Source: Cryobacterium psychrotolerans
Lineage (GTDB): Bacteria > Actinomycetota > Actinomycetes > Actinomycetales > Microbacteriaceae
Length of the DNA: 64,000 bases
Direction: 5' to 3'
NCBI RefSeq assembly: GCF_900101115.1
Contig: NZ_FNFU01000011.1
Span: 23,401 to 87,400 of the forward strand
A program made the translations under genes and the position numbers. The notes under the pieces were generated by a model. The model did not search any database. It saw only the letters and a list, made by a program, of their open reading frames with translations, and had not been told where the DNA came from. Shown piece by piece: positions 24,246 to 33,797 of this stretch (the stretch's first letter is position 1; each line of letters opens with the position of its first letter).

Positions 24246-24418
24246 AGGGCCCGTCGCCGGGCACTCAAATAGCGTAGTACACGTTGACGGGCGCTCGCTG
24301 CACGTCCCCGCGCCGGGACGTGCGGAGCTGTGCACTAGACTTACCGAGGTCAATCGGCGTGCCGTGAGGATGTTCCTTGCGTCAAACCGGAGGGCCCCAA
24401 CGGGTTGAGATGGCGATC

Positions 24419-24495
24419 CGGGGCGTAGCTCAGCTTGGTAGAGCGCTCGGTTTGGGACCGAGAGGTCGCAGGTTCGAATCCTGTCGCCCCGACCA
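24419..24495 (+). tRNA. tRNA-Pro(UGG)
   Basis: Acceptor CGGGGCG with CGCCCCG, D arm with AGCTCAGCTTGGTAGAGC, anticodon stem CTCGG/CCGAG with loop TTTGGGA (anticodon TGG), T loop TTCGAAT. The encoded end ACCA completes the 3' end. A TAGACT box at about 24,336 could be part of its promoter. Confidence 0.96.
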
Positions 24496-24541
24496 TCACC
24501 CCCCACACACGCAATCGTTCAAAACACAGGAGAGTCCCCAC

Positions 24542-25930
24542 GTGAAGTCAACGGTCGAAAAGCTGAGCCCCACGCGCGCCAAGCTCACCATCACGGTGAC
24601 GCCGGAGGAGCTCAAGCCCAGCATCACCCACGCCTACGGTCATATTGCCGAGGGCATCAACATCCCCGGATTCCGCAAGGGCAAGGTTCCGCCGGCAATC
24701 ATCGACCAGCGCGTCGGCAAGTCCGGCGTCCTTGAGCACGCGGTCAACGAAAGCCTCGACGGCTTCTACCGCAAGGTTGTCGAAGAGCACAAGCTGCGCC
24801 CCCTGGGCCGCCCGGAGGCCGACATCGTCGAATGGCCGAGCGACAAGGACTTCTCCGGAGACCTGCTGCTGGCCATCGAGGTTGACGTCCGCCCCGAGAT
24901 CGAGCTTCCCGACTATAAGGGGCTCACGCTCACCGTCGACGCCGTCGAGGTGTCCGACGACGAGGTCACCGAGGAGCTCGACAAGCTGCGCAGCCGCTTC
25001 GGCACGCTCGTCACCGTCGAGCGTCCGGCCAAGACCGGCGACTTCGCCCAGATCGACCTGGTCGCAACCATCAACGGCGTCGAGGTCGACACCGCCAGCG
25101 GCATTTCCTATGAGGTCGGCTCCGGCGACCTGATCGAGGGCATCGACGAGGCGCTCGACTCGCTCAGCGCCGGCGAGACCACCACGTTCAACTCGAAGCT
25201 CATGGGCGGCGACCACGAGGGCGAAACCGCCGAGATCGTCGTCACCGTCTCGGCCGTCAAGGAGCGCGAGCTTCCGCCCGTCGACGACGACTTCGCTCAG
25301 ATCTCCAGCGAGTTCGACACCGTGGCCGAGCTGACCGAGAGCCTCAAGGTGCAGGTCGAGCGCTCGAAGGCCTTCGGCCAGGGCAACCAGGCCCGGGAGA
25401 AGCTCATCGAGCAGCTCCTCGAATCCGTCGAGGTCCCGATCCCCGCCGCGATCATCGAAGACGAGGTGAACCGTCACCTCGAGGGCGAGAGCCGCCTCGA
25501 GGACGACGAGCACCGCGCCGAGGTCACCGCGTCGAGCGAGAAGACCTTCCGCCAGCAGATCCTGCTCGACACGATCGCCGAGGCCGAAAAGGTCCAGGTC
25601 AGCCAGGACGAGCTGACCCAGTACCTGATCCAGGGCGCGAGCCAGTACGGCATGGACCCGAGTGAGTTCGTGCAGGCCCTGAGCAGCAACGGCCAGATCC
25701 CGTCGATGGTGGCCGAGGTCGCCCGCAACAAGGCGCTGGCCATCGCGCTGGGCAAGGCGACGGTTGTCGACTCGAACGGCAAGGCCGTCGACCTGTCCGA
25801 ATTCAGCGCGGTCGAGGACGACGACACGGCAGCGGATGCCGCGGCGGACGAGAACGCCGAGGACGAGAACACCGAGGAGCCGGTCGAAGCCAAGGCCAAG
25901 CCGAAGAAGAAGGCCGCTGCCAAGAAGTAG
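24542..25930 (+). CDS. tig: Trigger factor (ribosome-associated chaperone)
   Basis: A 462-residue trigger factor. The N-terminal ribosome-binding domain includes the loop signature [18 protein letters not shown]. It is followed by the FKBP-type peptidyl-prolyl isomerase domain ([20 protein letters not shown], then [20 protein letters not shown]) and the helical C-terminal arms. The acidic tail ends in a Lys/Ala-rich stretch, common in actinobacteria. It binds at the ribosome exit tunnel and helps new chains fold. Start GTG 24,542 follows CAGGAGAG; the open frame upstream is the tRNA-Pro gene read through. It comes 5' of clpP1-clpP2-clpX, the usual order, but a terminator separates them. Confidence 0.95.
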   Translation: MKSTVEKLSPTRAKLTITVTPEELKPSITHAYGHIAEGINIPGFRKGKVPPAIIDQRVGKSGVLEHAVNESLDGFYRKVVEEHKLRPLGRPEADIVEWPSDKDFSGDLLLAIEVDVRPEIELPDYKGLTLTVDAVEVSDDEVTEELDKLRSRFGTLVTVERPAKTGDFAQIDLVATINGVEVDTASGISYEVGSGDLIEGIDEALDSLSAGETTTFNSKLMGGDHEGETAEIVVTVSAVKERELPPVDDDFAQISSEFDTVAELTESLKVQVERSKAFGQGNQAREKLIEQLLESVEVPIPAAIIEDEVNRHLEGESRLEDDEHRAEVTASSEKTFRQQILLDTIAEAEKVQVSQDELTQYLIQGASQYGMDPSEFVQALSSNGQIPSMVAEVARNKALAIALGKATVVDSNGKAVDLSEFSAVEDDDTAADAAADENAEDENTEEPVEAKAKPKKKAAAKK

Positions 25931-25978
25931 CACGCCACGCACGCACGCACGCACGCGCGCTAGCGAGCGAGCGCCTAC

Positions 25979-26006
25979 GGGCCGGATGTCACTGGACATC
26001 CGGCCC
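25979..26006 (+). terminator. Terminator after tig
   Basis: A 12-bp perfect stem (GGGCCGGATGTC with GACATCCGGCCC) around ACTG, 48 nt after the tig stop, followed by GTTCTG. It separates tig from the clp promoter region. Confidence 0.8.
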
Positions 26007-26068
26007 GTTCTGCGTCTGAAGCACCGTCGGAGTCGCATGGCCGGCCGGGTCGGTGGGCGCGCGTAATC

Positions 26069-26079
26069 TGCCGAGGGCG
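26069..26079. promoter_or_regulatory. Possible ClgR box upstream of clpP1
   Basis: TGCCGAGGGCG followed by AAC differs by one base from the core of the actinobacterial ClgR consensus (CGCYNANRGCG followed by two A/T). It lies 70 nt before clpP1, and a CCTATAGAT stretch at about 26,106 could be the -10 region downstream. ClgR is the known activator of clp genes in corynebacteria and mycobacteria; binding here is inferred from sequence only. Confidence 0.4.
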
Positions 26080-26148
26080 AACAGAGCCGTTCTTCGGGCC
26101 GGGCTCCTATAGATTCATTCTGAAGCGACAAGCGAAACGGAGCGCGAC

Positions 26149-26748
26149 ATGGCCGATATGACACCGACACCCGGCGTATTTGACCGACTGCTGAAAGATC
26201 GAATCATCTGGCTCGGCTCAGAGGTCCGTGACGACAGCGCCAACGAGATCTGTGCCAAGATCCTGCTGCTGGCCGCCGAGGACCCCAAGCTCGACATCTA
26301 CCTGTACATCAACTCCCCGGGCGGATCGATCACCGCCGGCATGGCGATCTACGACACGATGCAGTTCGTGCCGAACGACATCGTCACGGTGGGCATCGGC
26401 ATGGCCGCCTCGATGGGCCAGCTGCTCCTCACCTCGGGCACCAAGGGCAAGCGCTACATCACCCCGAACACCCGTGTGCTGCTGCACCAGCCGCACGGCG
26501 GCTTCGGCGGAACGGCCAGCGACATCCAGACCCAGGCCCAGCTCATCCTCGACATGAAGAAGCGCCTCGCCGAGATCACCGCGGCCCAGACCGGCAAGAC
26601 GGTCGAGCAGATCAACGCCGACGGCGACCGCGACCGCTGGTTCAGCGCCCAAGAAGCCCTCGAATACGGTTTCGTCGACCATGTCCGCGAATCCGCCACC
26701 GACGTCGCCGGCGGCGGCGGCACCGTGGCCGCGGACACCACCAAGTAG
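26149..26748 (+). CDS. clpP1: ATP-dependent Clp protease proteolytic subunit 1
   Basis: A 199-residue ClpP serine peptidase. Catalytic triad: Ser88 in GMAASMGQ, His113 in LLHQPHGG, Asp162 in DGDRDRW. It has the [20 protein letters not shown] substrate-binding strand. The start is a short acidic [10 protein letters not shown]; no long propeptide. In actinobacteria ClpP1 and ClpP2 form one mixed tetradecamer that works with ClpX or ClpC1 to degrade proteins in the cytoplasm. It is 27 nt upstream of clpP2, in one operon. Confidence 0.96.
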   Translation: MADMTPTPGVFDRLLKDRIIWLGSEVRDDSANEICAKILLLAAEDPKLDIYLYINSPGGSITAGMAIYDTMQFVPNDIVTVGIGMAASMGQLLLTSGTKGKRYITPNTRVLLHQPHGGFGGTASDIQTQAQLILDMKKRLAEITAAQTGKTVEQINADGDRDRWFSAQEALEYGFVDHVRESATDVAGGGGTVAADTTK

Positions 26749-26775
26749 CCCACCGAACCGAAGAGGAAGAAAACC

Positions 26776-27459
26776 ATGACCATCCCCACATTCGGTGGAA
26801 CCGCATCCAGCTCGCAGGGCGGCCCCGCCGCCTCGATGCCGGATTCCCGGTACATCCTGCCCACGTTCGAGGAGCGCACGGCCTACGGCTACAAGCGCCA
26901 GGACCCCTACGCCAAGCTCTTCGAGGACCGCATCATCTTCCTCGGTGTGCAGGTGGATGACGCTTCCGCCGACGACGTCATGGCCCAGCTTCTCGTGCTC
27001 GAGAGCCAGGACCCCGACCGCGACATCGTCATGTACATCAACTCACCCGGTGGCTCGTTCACGGCCATGACGGCGATTTACGACACGATGCAGTACATCC
27101 GCCCGCACATTCAGACGGTCTGCCTCGGCCAGGCGGCGTCCGCGGCCGCGGTGCTGCTTGCCGGCGGAACGGCAGGCAAGCGCCTCGCCCTCCCGAACGC
27201 GCGGATCCTCATCCACCAGCCGTCGGTCGGCGGCTCCGGAAGCGGCCAGGCCTCGGACATCGAAATCCAGGCCGCCGAGATCATGCGCATGCGCGTGTGG
27301 CTCGAGGAGACCCTCTCGCACCACTCCAACAAGTCGGTGGAACAGGTCAACAAGGACATCGACCGCGACAAGATCCTGGGCGCGGCCGAGGCCCTCGAGT
27401 ACGGCCTGATCGACCAGGTCCTGACCAGCCGCAAAAACCTGCCGACACTGGTCAAGTAG
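26776..27459 (+). CDS. clpP2: ATP-dependent Clp protease proteolytic subunit 2
   Basis: A 227-residue ClpP paralogue with a longer N-terminus ([15 protein letters not shown]), probably cleaved on maturation. Triad: Ser122 in GQAASAAAV, His147 in ILIHQPS, and an Asp in DIDRDKI (about 198). The [17 protein letters not shown] handle region is typical. It partners clpP1 in the mixed barrel. Ribosome site GAGGAAG before ATG 26,776. A strong stem-loop 16 nt past the stop ends the two-gene operon before clpX. Confidence 0.96.
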   Translation: MTIPTFGGTASSSQGGPAASMPDSRYILPTFEERTAYGYKRQDPYAKLFEDRIIFLGVQVDDASADDVMAQLLVLESQDPDRDIVMYINSPGGSFTAMTAIYDTMQYIRPHIQTVCLGQAASAAAVLLAGGTAGKRLALPNARILIHQPSVGGSGSGQASDIEIQAAEIMRMRVWLEETLSHHSNKSVEQVNKDIDRDKILGAAEALEYGLIDQVLTSRKNLPTLVK

Positions 27460-27475
27460 ACGCGCCACGCTGTGC

Positions 27476-27515
27476 CGAAACGGCGCGCCCGCCTTCAGGG
27501 GGGCGCGCCGTTTCG
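27476..27515 (+). terminator. Terminator after clpP2
   Basis: A 15-bp perfect stem (CGAAACGGCGCGCCC with its complement) around a 10-nt loop, followed by CTTTG. It ends the clpP1-clpP2 transcript and leaves clpX with its own promoter in the 78 nt after it. Confidence 0.85.
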
Positions 27516-27593
27516 CTTTGGGCACGGCGTGCACGCGGTGTCACAGGCACAGGCTAGGCTCATTGCTAGCGACACCGATGGAGGAGGCTACAG

Positions 27594-28874
27594 ATGGCCC
27601 GAATAGGCGAAAGCGCCGACCTGCTGAAGTGCTCCTTCTGCGGAAAGAGCCAGAAGCAGGTCCAGCAGCTCATTGCGGGTCCGGGCGTCTACATCTGCGA
27701 CGAGTGCGTCGAGTTGTGCAACGAAATCATCGAAGAACGACTGGCCGAGGCCGGCTCCGAAGAGGGCAGCGGCGACTTCGACCTCCCCAAGCCCAAGGAG
27801 ATCTTCGGCTTTCTCGAGGAATACGTCATCGGCCAGGAGGCAGCCAAGCGCGCCCTCGCCGTTGCGGTCTACAACCACTACAAGCGGGTGCGCTCACGGG
27901 CGACGCTCACGGCGGCCGACGCCATCCGTGACGACGTCGAGATCGCCAAGTCCAACATTCTTCTCATCGGTCCCACGGGCTGCGGCAAGACGTACCTGGC
28001 CCAGACGCTCGCCAAACGCCTCAACGTGCCCTTCGCCGTGGCGGATGCGACGGCCCTGACCGAGGCCGGCTACGTCGGCGAAGACGTCGAAAACATCCTG
28101 CTCAAGCTGATCCAGGCGGCAGACTACGACGTCAAGCGCGCAGAGACCGGCATCATCTACATCGACGAGATCGACAAGATCGCCCGCAAGGCCGAGAACC
28201 CCTCGATCACCCGCGACGTGTCCGGCGAGGGCGTGCAGCAGGCCCTGCTGAAGATCCTCGAGGGCACCATCGCGTCGGTTCCGCCGCAGGGCGGCCGCAA
28301 GCATCCGCACCAGGAGTTCATCCAGATCGACACCACGAATGTGCTGTTCATCGTGGCCGGCGCGTTTGCCGGGCTCGAAGACATCATCTCCTCGCGGGCC
28401 GGCAAGAAGGGCATCGGCTTCGGCGCCCCGCTGCACAGCAAGGGTGACGACGTCAACCTCTTCGGCGAGGTGCTCCCGGAAGACCTGCACAAGTTCGGCT
28501 TGATCCCCGAGTTCATCGGGCGTCTTCCCGTCGTCGCCACGGTCACGCAACTCGACCAGGTCGCTCTCATGCAGATCCTGACCGTGCCGAAGAACGCGCT
28601 CGTGCGCCAGTACCAGCGCATGTTCGAACTCGACGGCGTCGAGCTCGAATTCGAGCAGCCCGCCCTCGAAGCGATCGCCGACCTGGCCGTGCTCCGTAAA
28701 ACGGGTGCCCGCGGCCTGCGCGCGATCATGGAAGAGGTCCTCGGGCCGATCATGTTCGAGGTGCCGTCCAGCACCGAGGTGGCCCGCGTCATCGTCACCC
28801 GCGAGGCAGTGCTCGACAATGCGGAGCCCACGATCATTCACCACAAGGCCCGGCGCGAAGAGAAGTCCGCCTAA
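27594..28874 (+). CDS. clpX: Clp protease ATP-binding subunit ClpX
   Basis: A 426-residue AAA+ unfoldase. The N-terminal C4 zinc domain (Cys13, 16, 35, 38) binds substrates and adaptors. Walker A is GPTGCGKT (126-133), Walker [11 protein letters not shown], and the sensor-2 region is [14 protein letters not shown]. The IGF-like loop that docks on ClpP lies between the two ([13 protein letters not shown]). It unfolds tagged proteins and feeds them to ClpP1P2. Start ATG 27,594 follows GGAGG. It is transcribed separately from clpP1P2. Just after its stop begins a decayed glycosidase fragment. Confidence 0.96.
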   Translation: MARIGESADLLKCSFCGKSQKQVQQLIAGPGVYICDECVELCNEIIEERLAEAGSEEGSGDFDLPKPKEIFGFLEEYVIGQEAAKRALAVAVYNHYKRVRSRATLTAADAIRDDVEIAKSNILLIGPTGCGKTYLAQTLAKRLNVPFAVADATALTEAGYVGEDVENILLKLIQAADYDVKRAETGIIYIDEIDKIARKAENPSITRDVSGEGVQQALLKILEGTIASVPPQGGRKHPHQEFIQIDTTNVLFIVAGAFAGLEDIISSRAGKKGIGFGAPLHSKGDDVNLFGEVLPEDLHKFGLIPEFIGRLPVVATVTQLDQVALMQILTVPKNALVRQYQRMFELDGVELEFEQPALEAIADLAVLRKTGARGLRAIMEEVLGPIMFEVPSSTEVARVIVTREAVLDNAEPTIIHHKARREEKSA

Positions 28875-28906
28875 CCCGCGACCCGAGGGCTCACCCGCCC
28901 GCCCGG

Positions 28907-29383
28907 CCTGACGGCACCCCGTCCCGGGACCGCACGCCGTGGAACATCGCCGAGCGCAACGCGGATGACCGGGTGATCCCGGTGTTCAAGCGCCTGATCG
29001 AGGTGCGCGAGCGACTCGTGCCGTACCTCGCCGAGCAGTCTCGCCGCACGATCGCCACGAGCGCGCCGCTGATGCGGGCCCTCTACTTCGACCACCCGCA
29101 CGACGAGAACGTGTGGGCGCATCCGCTGCAGTGGATGCTCGGCGACGACCTGCTCGTCGCGCCCGTGCTCGAGGCCGGCGCCACCGAGTGGACGGTGTAC
29201 CTGCCGGCCGGCGACTGGGTGGATGCCTGGACCGGGGAGGCCCTGGCCGGCGGGCGCACGGTCAGCCGCCCGGTTCCGCTGGACGAGATCCCGGTGTACT
29301 GCCGCGCCGCGTCGTGGGCGTCGCTGCGCGCCGTCTTCCCCTCCCGCGAAACCGCAGTTGTGCGCGCTAAAATGCCCGAATAA
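28907..29383 (+). pseudogene. Remnant of a GH31 glycosidase (C-terminal part only)
   Basis: The open frame from about 28,907 reads TPWNIAERNADDRVIPVFKR, LVPYLAEQSRRT, QWMLGDDLLVAPVLEAGATE and WTVYLPAGDWVDAWTGEAL. This is the end of the catalytic barrel and the following beta domain of family-31 alpha-glucosidases/alpha-xylosidases. The whole N-terminal domain and the catalytic acids are missing, and the frame starts 32 nt after the clpX stop with no start codon or ribosome site. The last residues come from a palindromic repeat (29,344-29,406) that has replaced or run into the natural 3' end. A non-functional relic. Confidence 0.8.
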
Positions 29384-29406
29384 GGCGCACAACTGCGGTT
29401 TCGCGG
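29344..29406 (+). repeat. Long palindrome, family 1, copy 2
   Basis: Perfect 22-bp arms (29,344-29,365 and 29,385-29,406) with the same arm core as the copies at 10,911 and 38,656. The loop is CTAAAATGCCCGAATAA with one unpaired G on each side. It sits exactly between the end of the GH31 remnant and the stop codon of the convergent M3 peptidase gene (29,407), and supplies the stop of the remnant frame. Confidence 0.9.
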
Positions 29407-31473
29407 TTAGTTGAGGCCGCGGCGGTCGAGCAGGGGCTGGATGATCGCGTCGCGGCCGCGGAAGTCGCGGTAGGCCTCCAGGGGGTCCATCCGGCCGCCC
29501 ACGCCGAGCAGGCGGTCGCGGAAGCGGTCGCCGTTCTCCCGGGTGAGGCCGCCGTTCTCGGTGAACCAGTCGACCGTGTCCGCGTCGAGCACCTCGCTCC
29601 AGATGTACGAATAGTAGCCGGCGTCGTAGCCGCCGGAGAAGGTGTGCGCGAAGTACGTGCTGGCGTACCGGGTGGGCACGAGCGGGTTGTCGAGGCCGAC
29701 GGCGGCGAGGGCGGATGCCTCGAACTCGGCAACATCCGTCACCACCGCGTCCGCGTCGATCCGGTGCCACGCCTGGTCGAGCAGGGCCGCGGCGAGGTAC
29801 TCACTGGTGGAGAAACCCTCGTTGAACGTGGACGAGGCGTGGATCCGGTCGACCAGGTCCTGCGGCATCGGCTCACCGGTTTCGTGGTGGCGGGCGTAGT
29901 TCGCCAGCACCTCCGGCTGGAGCATCCACATCTCGTTGACCTGGCTCGGGAACTCGACGAAGTCGCGGTACACATTCGTGCCGGAGAATTTCGGGTAGGT
30001 CACCTGGGCGAACAACCCGTGCAGCGCGTGCCCGAATTCGTGGAAGAGGGTGTTCACCTCGTCGAAGCTGAGCAGCGTGGGCTCGCCGGCGGTGGGCTTG
30101 GCGATGTTCATGTTGTTGCAGACGACGGTGGGCGTTTCGAGCAGCGCCGACTGGGAGATGAGCGGGTTCATCCAGGCCCCGCCGCGCTTCGAATCGCGGG
30201 TGTAGAAGTCGCCGATGTACAGGCCGACGGGGGAGCCGTCCTCGTCGGAGACCTCGAAGACCCGGGCGTCCGGGTGCCAGGCGACGAGGTCGGGGCGCGG
30301 AGTGAAGGTCACGCCGTAGAGCCGGGTGGCCGCGTGGAAGACGCCGTCCTGCAGCACCCGCTCGAGCTCGAAGTAGGGGCGCATGGCGGCGGTGTCCACG
30401 TCGAACGTGGCCTGGCGCACCTTCTCGGTGTAGAACGCCCAGTCCCAGGCGGCGAGCTCGAACCCCTCGCCGGAGCCGTCGATGATCTTCTGCAGCTCGG
30501 CCTGTTCGGCCCGCGCGTTCCGCGCCGCGGCCGGGGCGAGGCGTCCGAGCATCTCGGCCACGGCATCCGGATTCTTCGCGGTCTCGTCGGCCGTGACGAA
30601 GGCCGCGTGGCTGTCGAAGCCGAGCAACCTCGCCCGCTCGGCGCGCAGGCGCGAGATCTCCAGGACAAGTTCGCGGTTGTCGTGCGCGCCGCCACGGATG
30701 CCGCGGGCCGCGGAGGCCGACAGCAGCCGCTCCCGAACCTCCCGGTTGGTCAGGCTCGCCAGGTACGGGTGCGAGGTCGGGAGCACGAGGCTGATCAGGT
30801 AGCCGTTCAGCCGCCGCTCCTTCGCGGCCTCGGCGGCGGCCGAGATCTCCCCGGCCGCGAGGCCGTCCAGCTGGGCGACATCGTCGATCAGCACGGCGAG
30901 TTCGTTGGTGTCGGCCAGGAGGTTCTTCTCGAAGCGCGTCGTCAGCGTCGAGAGGCGCTTGTTGAAGTCGCGCAGCGCGGCCTTGTCCTCGTCGGACAAG
31001 CCGGCCCCGGAGAGGGTGAACTCGGTGTGGTACCGCTCGACCAGGTACAGCGATTCGGCGTCCCGGCCCAGCTCTTCGCGCTGCGCGTGCACGGACGCGA
31101 TCCGGGCATAGAGCCCGGGGTCGAGCCGGATGGCGTCCTCGTGCGCCGCGAGAAGGGGCGCGAGTTCCTCCTCGAGCGCGTTGGTGAAGTCGTTGGAGTC
31201 GGAGGAACTCTTGTTGAAGAACACCGCGGCGACGCGCTGGAGCGTCTGCCCGCTGCGCTCGAGCGGCAGCAGCGTGTTCTCAAAGGTCGGCTCGTCGGGG
31301 TTGGACACGATCAGCGCGATCTCGGCGAGCTGCTCCGCGATGCCGTGGTCGAACGCCTCGCGGTAATGCTCGTCGCGGATGTCGGCAAAGGGCGGCAGCT
31401 GGTAGGGGAGCGTGCTCGGAGCAAGAAAGGGGTTCACGGAGGAGTTCACGGAGGAGTTCACGGAGTCAGCCAT
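29407..31473 (-). CDS. dcp: M3-family zinc metallopeptidase (peptidyl-dipeptidase Dcp type)
   Basis: A 688-residue thimet-oligopeptidase-family enzyme, the same size as E. coli Dcp. The zinc site is HEFGHALHG (HExxH at 478-482), with the third ligand Glu about 25 residues further (in YRDFVEFPSQVNEMW). The substrate-binding C-terminal signature is FAHTFSGGYDAGYYSYIWSE. It releases dipeptides from small peptides in the cytoplasm. The N-terminus reads SVNSSVNSSVN, from a 12-bp tandem repeat right after the start codon. Monocistronic; the stop codon abuts a family-1 palindrome. Confidence 0.92.
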   Translation of the reverse strand: MADSVNSSVNSSVNPFLAPSTLPYQLPPFADIRDEHYREAFDHGIAEQLAEIALIVSNPDEPTFENTLLPLERSGQTLQRVAAVFFNKSSSDSNDFTNALEEELAPLLAAHEDAIRLDPGLYARIASVHAQREELGRDAESLYLVERYHTEFTLSGAGLSDEDKAALRDFNKRLSTLTTRFEKNLLADTNELAVLIDDVAQLDGLAAGEISAAAEAAKERRLNGYLISLVLPTSHPYLASLTNREVRERLLSASAARGIRGGAHDNRELVLEISRLRAERARLLGFDSHAAFVTADETAKNPDAVAEMLGRLAPAAARNARAEQAELQKIIDGSGEGFELAAWDWAFYTEKVRQATFDVDTAAMRPYFELERVLQDGVFHAATRLYGVTFTPRPDLVAWHPDARVFEVSDEDGSPVGLYIGDFYTRDSKRGGAWMNPLISQSALLETPTVVCNNMNIAKPTAGEPTLLSFDEVNTLFHEFGHALHGLFAQVTYPKFSGTNVYRDFVEFPSQVNEMWMLQPEVLANYARHHETGEPMPQDLVDRIHASSTFNEGFSTSEYLAAALLDQAWHRIDADAVVTDVAEFEASALAAVGLDNPLVPTRYASTYFAHTFSGGYDAGYYSYIWSEVLDADTVDWFTENGGLTRENGDRFRDRLLGVGGRMDPLEAYRDFRGRDAIIQPLLDRRGLN
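31432..31465 (-). repeat. 12-bp tandem repeat at the start of the M3 peptidase gene
   Basis: GTTCACGGAGGA repeats almost three times and encodes SVNS three times directly after Met-Ala-Asp. A different start of the gene cannot be excluded: a ribosome site is hard to see upstream. Confidence 0.85.
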
Positions 31474-31515
31474 GCGACCACCCTAGTTGGGCCGCCAGTT
31501 GAGTAGGCTCGGGTC

Positions 31516-32349
31516 ATGACCGACTCGCCCGAACGCCCGGAAACGGCGCCGCGAGACCAATACACTCATGGCCACCACGAGAGCGTGCTGCGCTCGCACA
31601 CCTGGCGCACGGTGGCGAATTCCGCTGCGTACCTCATCCCGCACCTGGAATCCGGCCTGACCCTGCTCGATGTGGGCTGCGGCCCCGGCACGATCACGGT
31701 CGACCTGGCCCGCAGGCTGGCCCCCGGCCGGGTCGTCGGCGTCGACGCGTCGGCGGAGATCATCGAGCATGCCGCCGGCCTCGCCTTCGACAAGGGCGTG
31801 CGCAACGCGGGTTTCCAGGTCGGCGACGTCTACTCGCTCGACTTCCCCGATGAGTCCTTCGACATCGTGCACGCTCACCAGGTGATCCAGCACGTCGCGA
31901 ACCCGGTCGCCGCCATGCGCGAGATACGCCGGGTGCTCCGGCCCGGCGGAGTCTTCGCTGCCCGGGACGTCGACTACGGGGGAGTGATGTACTACCCCAA
32001 ACTGCAGGGGCTGTCGGAGTGGATGACGGTCTACCGCGACGTGCACTACTGGAACGGCGGCGACCCGGACGCCGGGCGCGCGCTGAAGGCATGGGCCCGC
32101 CTGGCCGGATTCTCCGCCGTGGAGAGCAGCGCCTCGATCTGGTGTTTCGCCAACGCGATCGAACGCGAGTGGTGGGGCGAATCCTGGGCGGTGCGGGCGA
32201 CCGAATCGAGCTTCGCGACCCACGCGATCGAGGCCGGCGTGGCCGACCTCACCGAATTGCGGGCGATGGCGGCCGCCTGGCGCCAGTGGGCGGCGGACCC
32301 GGACGGCTGGTTCGGCATGCCGCACGGCGAGATCATCGCGCGCAAGTAA
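31516..32349 (+). CDS. Class I SAM-dependent methyltransferase
   Basis: A 277-residue methyltransferase of the UbiE/MenG-like group: LLDVGCGPGTITVDLAR (SAM-binding motif I), GVDASAEIIEHA (acidic end of strand 2), VYSLDFPDESFDIVHAHQVI (motif II) and MREIRRVLRPGGVFAARD (motif III). Substrate unknown. ATG 31,516 is close to a possible promoter (TAGGCT at 31,503), with little room for a leader, so a leaderless transcript is possible. The acyl-CoA ligase gene follows after 8 nt, probably cotranscribed. Confidence 0.85.
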   Translation: MTDSPERPETAPRDQYTHGHHESVLRSHTWRTVANSAAYLIPHLESGLTLLDVGCGPGTITVDLARRLAPGRVVGVDASAEIIEHAAGLAFDKGVRNAGFQVGDVYSLDFPDESFDIVHAHQVIQHVANPVAAMREIRRVLRPGGVFAARDVDYGGVMYYPKLQGLSEWMTVYRDVHYWNGGDPDAGRALKAWARLAGFSAVESSASIWCFANAIEREWWGESWAVRATESSFATHAIEAGVADLTELRAMAAAWRQWAADPDGWFGMPHGEIIARK

Positions 32350-32357
32350 CGGACACC

Positions 32358-33797
32358 ATGCCCTTCGTCGATCGGCTCGAATACTGGGCGCGGGTGCAGC
32401 CCGACGCCACCGCCGTAGAGGTGGCCGGTGACCGCCTCAGCTTCGCCGAGCTGCGCGACCGGGCGGCATCCCTCGTCGCTGCCGCCGGTGAGAACCCGGC
32501 GCTCACCGCACTCTGCCTGCCCAACGGGACCGAGTTCGTCGTGCGCTTCGCGGCCGCCGTGGCCGGCAGCGGAGTCTGCGCCGTGCTGGACCCCGGCTGG
32601 CCGGATGCCCAGCGCGCGGCCGTCGAGGAGCGCCTGCGTGAGTTCCGCCCGGGGCCGCCGCCCGCCGACACCGGTACCGCCGACGCCGGTACTTCCAGCA
32701 CCGAGCTCGCGGACGGCCCCGCCGACTCCGTCTTCCTGCTCGGCTTCACCTCCGGCACGACCTCCCTGCCCAAGGCCTTCACCCGCTCCCGCCGTTCCTG
32801 GCAGCGCTCCTTCGAACACGGCACAGCGTTCTTCGGCCTCACCCGTGCCGACCGCACGCTGGCTCCCGGTCCGCTCTCGTCCAGCCTCACCCTCTTCGCC
32901 CTGGCCGAATCCCTGCACACCGGGGCCGCGTTCTTCGCCCTGCCGAGCTTTGACGTCGGAGCCGCCGTCGCCTGCGTCACCGCCCGAAGGATCACCCGGA
33001 TCGTGTCGGCGCCGGCCGCCCTGCGCCTGATCAGCGAGCGAGCCGTCGCCGCCGGCGCAGACGGAACAACACTCACCGGTATCGTCAGCGCCGGCGCGAA
33101 ACTGGACGCCGCCACACTGGCCCTGGTGCGACGCTGGGCCCCGAACGCGACCGTCTTCGAGTACTACGGCGCCGCCGAGCTCAGCTTCGTCAGCGCCTCG
33201 GCGCTCCTCCCCGGCGACGAGCCCGATCCGTCGGCCACCGCCGTCGGTCGCGCCCTCCCCGGCGTCGGCATCCGCATTCGCGATGACGAGGGCCGCGAGC
33301 TGCCCGAGGGGGAACCGGGCACGATCTCCGTGCGCAGCCCGCTGGTCAGCGACGGTTACGCCTGGGGAGATGACGGGGAGGCCTTCCGGCGGGACGGCGA
33401 CTGGTGCACCGTCGGCGACCAGGGGTTCCTGGACGCGGACGCCGTGCTGCACCACCTGGGCCGCCGCGCCGACATGGTCGTCACCTCCGGCCACAACGTG
33501 TACCCGCACGAGGTCGAAGCGGCCCTGCAGGATGTCCCCGGCGTGCGCACGATCATCGTGACCGGCATCCCCGACCGGCACAGGGGAAGCAAGCTGGTGG
33601 CCGCGGTGATTGGCGGCGACGAGACGGATGCTGCCGGCCTCCGGACGGCCGCCGCCTCCCTGCTCGCCGCGCCCAAGCGCCCCCGCGCCTGGTTCTCCCT
33701 CGCCGAAGCGCCGGTCACCGCCGCCGGCAAGATCAGCCGCCGCATGCTCAGCGACTGGATCGCGGAAGGGGACGACCGTGTCCGGCCTCTCCGGTAG
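32358..33797 (+). CDS. AMP-dependent acyl-CoA synthetase/ligase
   Basis: A 479-residue adenylate-forming enzyme: P-loop TSGTTSLPK (131-139), motif EYYGAAELSF, GDQGFLDADAVLHHLGRRAD (A8 hinge region with Asp), and the C-terminal catalytic Lys in AAGKISRRML. It activates a carboxylic acid as acyl-AMP and then as acyl-CoA. The chain is somewhat short, as in Bacillus YhfT-type enzymes. It lies 8 nt after the methyltransferase and overlaps the thiolase start by 20 nt, so ligase and thiolase are probably one pathway: activation of an acid, then cleavage or condensation. Substrate not inferable. Confidence 0.87.
   Translation: MPFVDRLEYWARVQPDATAVEVAGDRLSFAELRDRAASLVAAAGENPALTALCLPNGTEFVVRFAAAVAGSGVCAVLDPGWPDAQRAAVEERLREFRPGPPPADTGTADAGTSSTELADGPADSVFLLGFTSGTTSLPKAFTRSRRSWQRSFEHGTAFFGLTRADRTLAPGPLSSSLTLFALAESLHTGAAFFALPSFDVGAAVACVTARRITRIVSAPAALRLISERAVAAGADGTTLTGIVSAGAKLDAATLALVRRWAPNATVFEYYGAAELSFVSASALLPGDEPDPSATAVGRALPGVGIRIRDDEGRELPEGEPGTISVRSPLVSDGYAWGDDGEAFRRDGDWCTVGDQGFLDADAVLHHLGRRADMVVTSGHNVYPHEVEAALQDVPGVRTIIVTGIPDRHRGSKLVAAVIGGDETDAAGLRTAAASLLAAPKRPRAWFSLAEAPVTAAGKISRRMLSDWIAEGDDRVRPLR

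Noticed and set aside
24377..24541. N-terminal extension of trigger factor into the tRNA-Pro gene
   Set aside because: The frame stays open through the tRNA only by chance; GTG 24,542 has the ribosome site and the family N-terminus.
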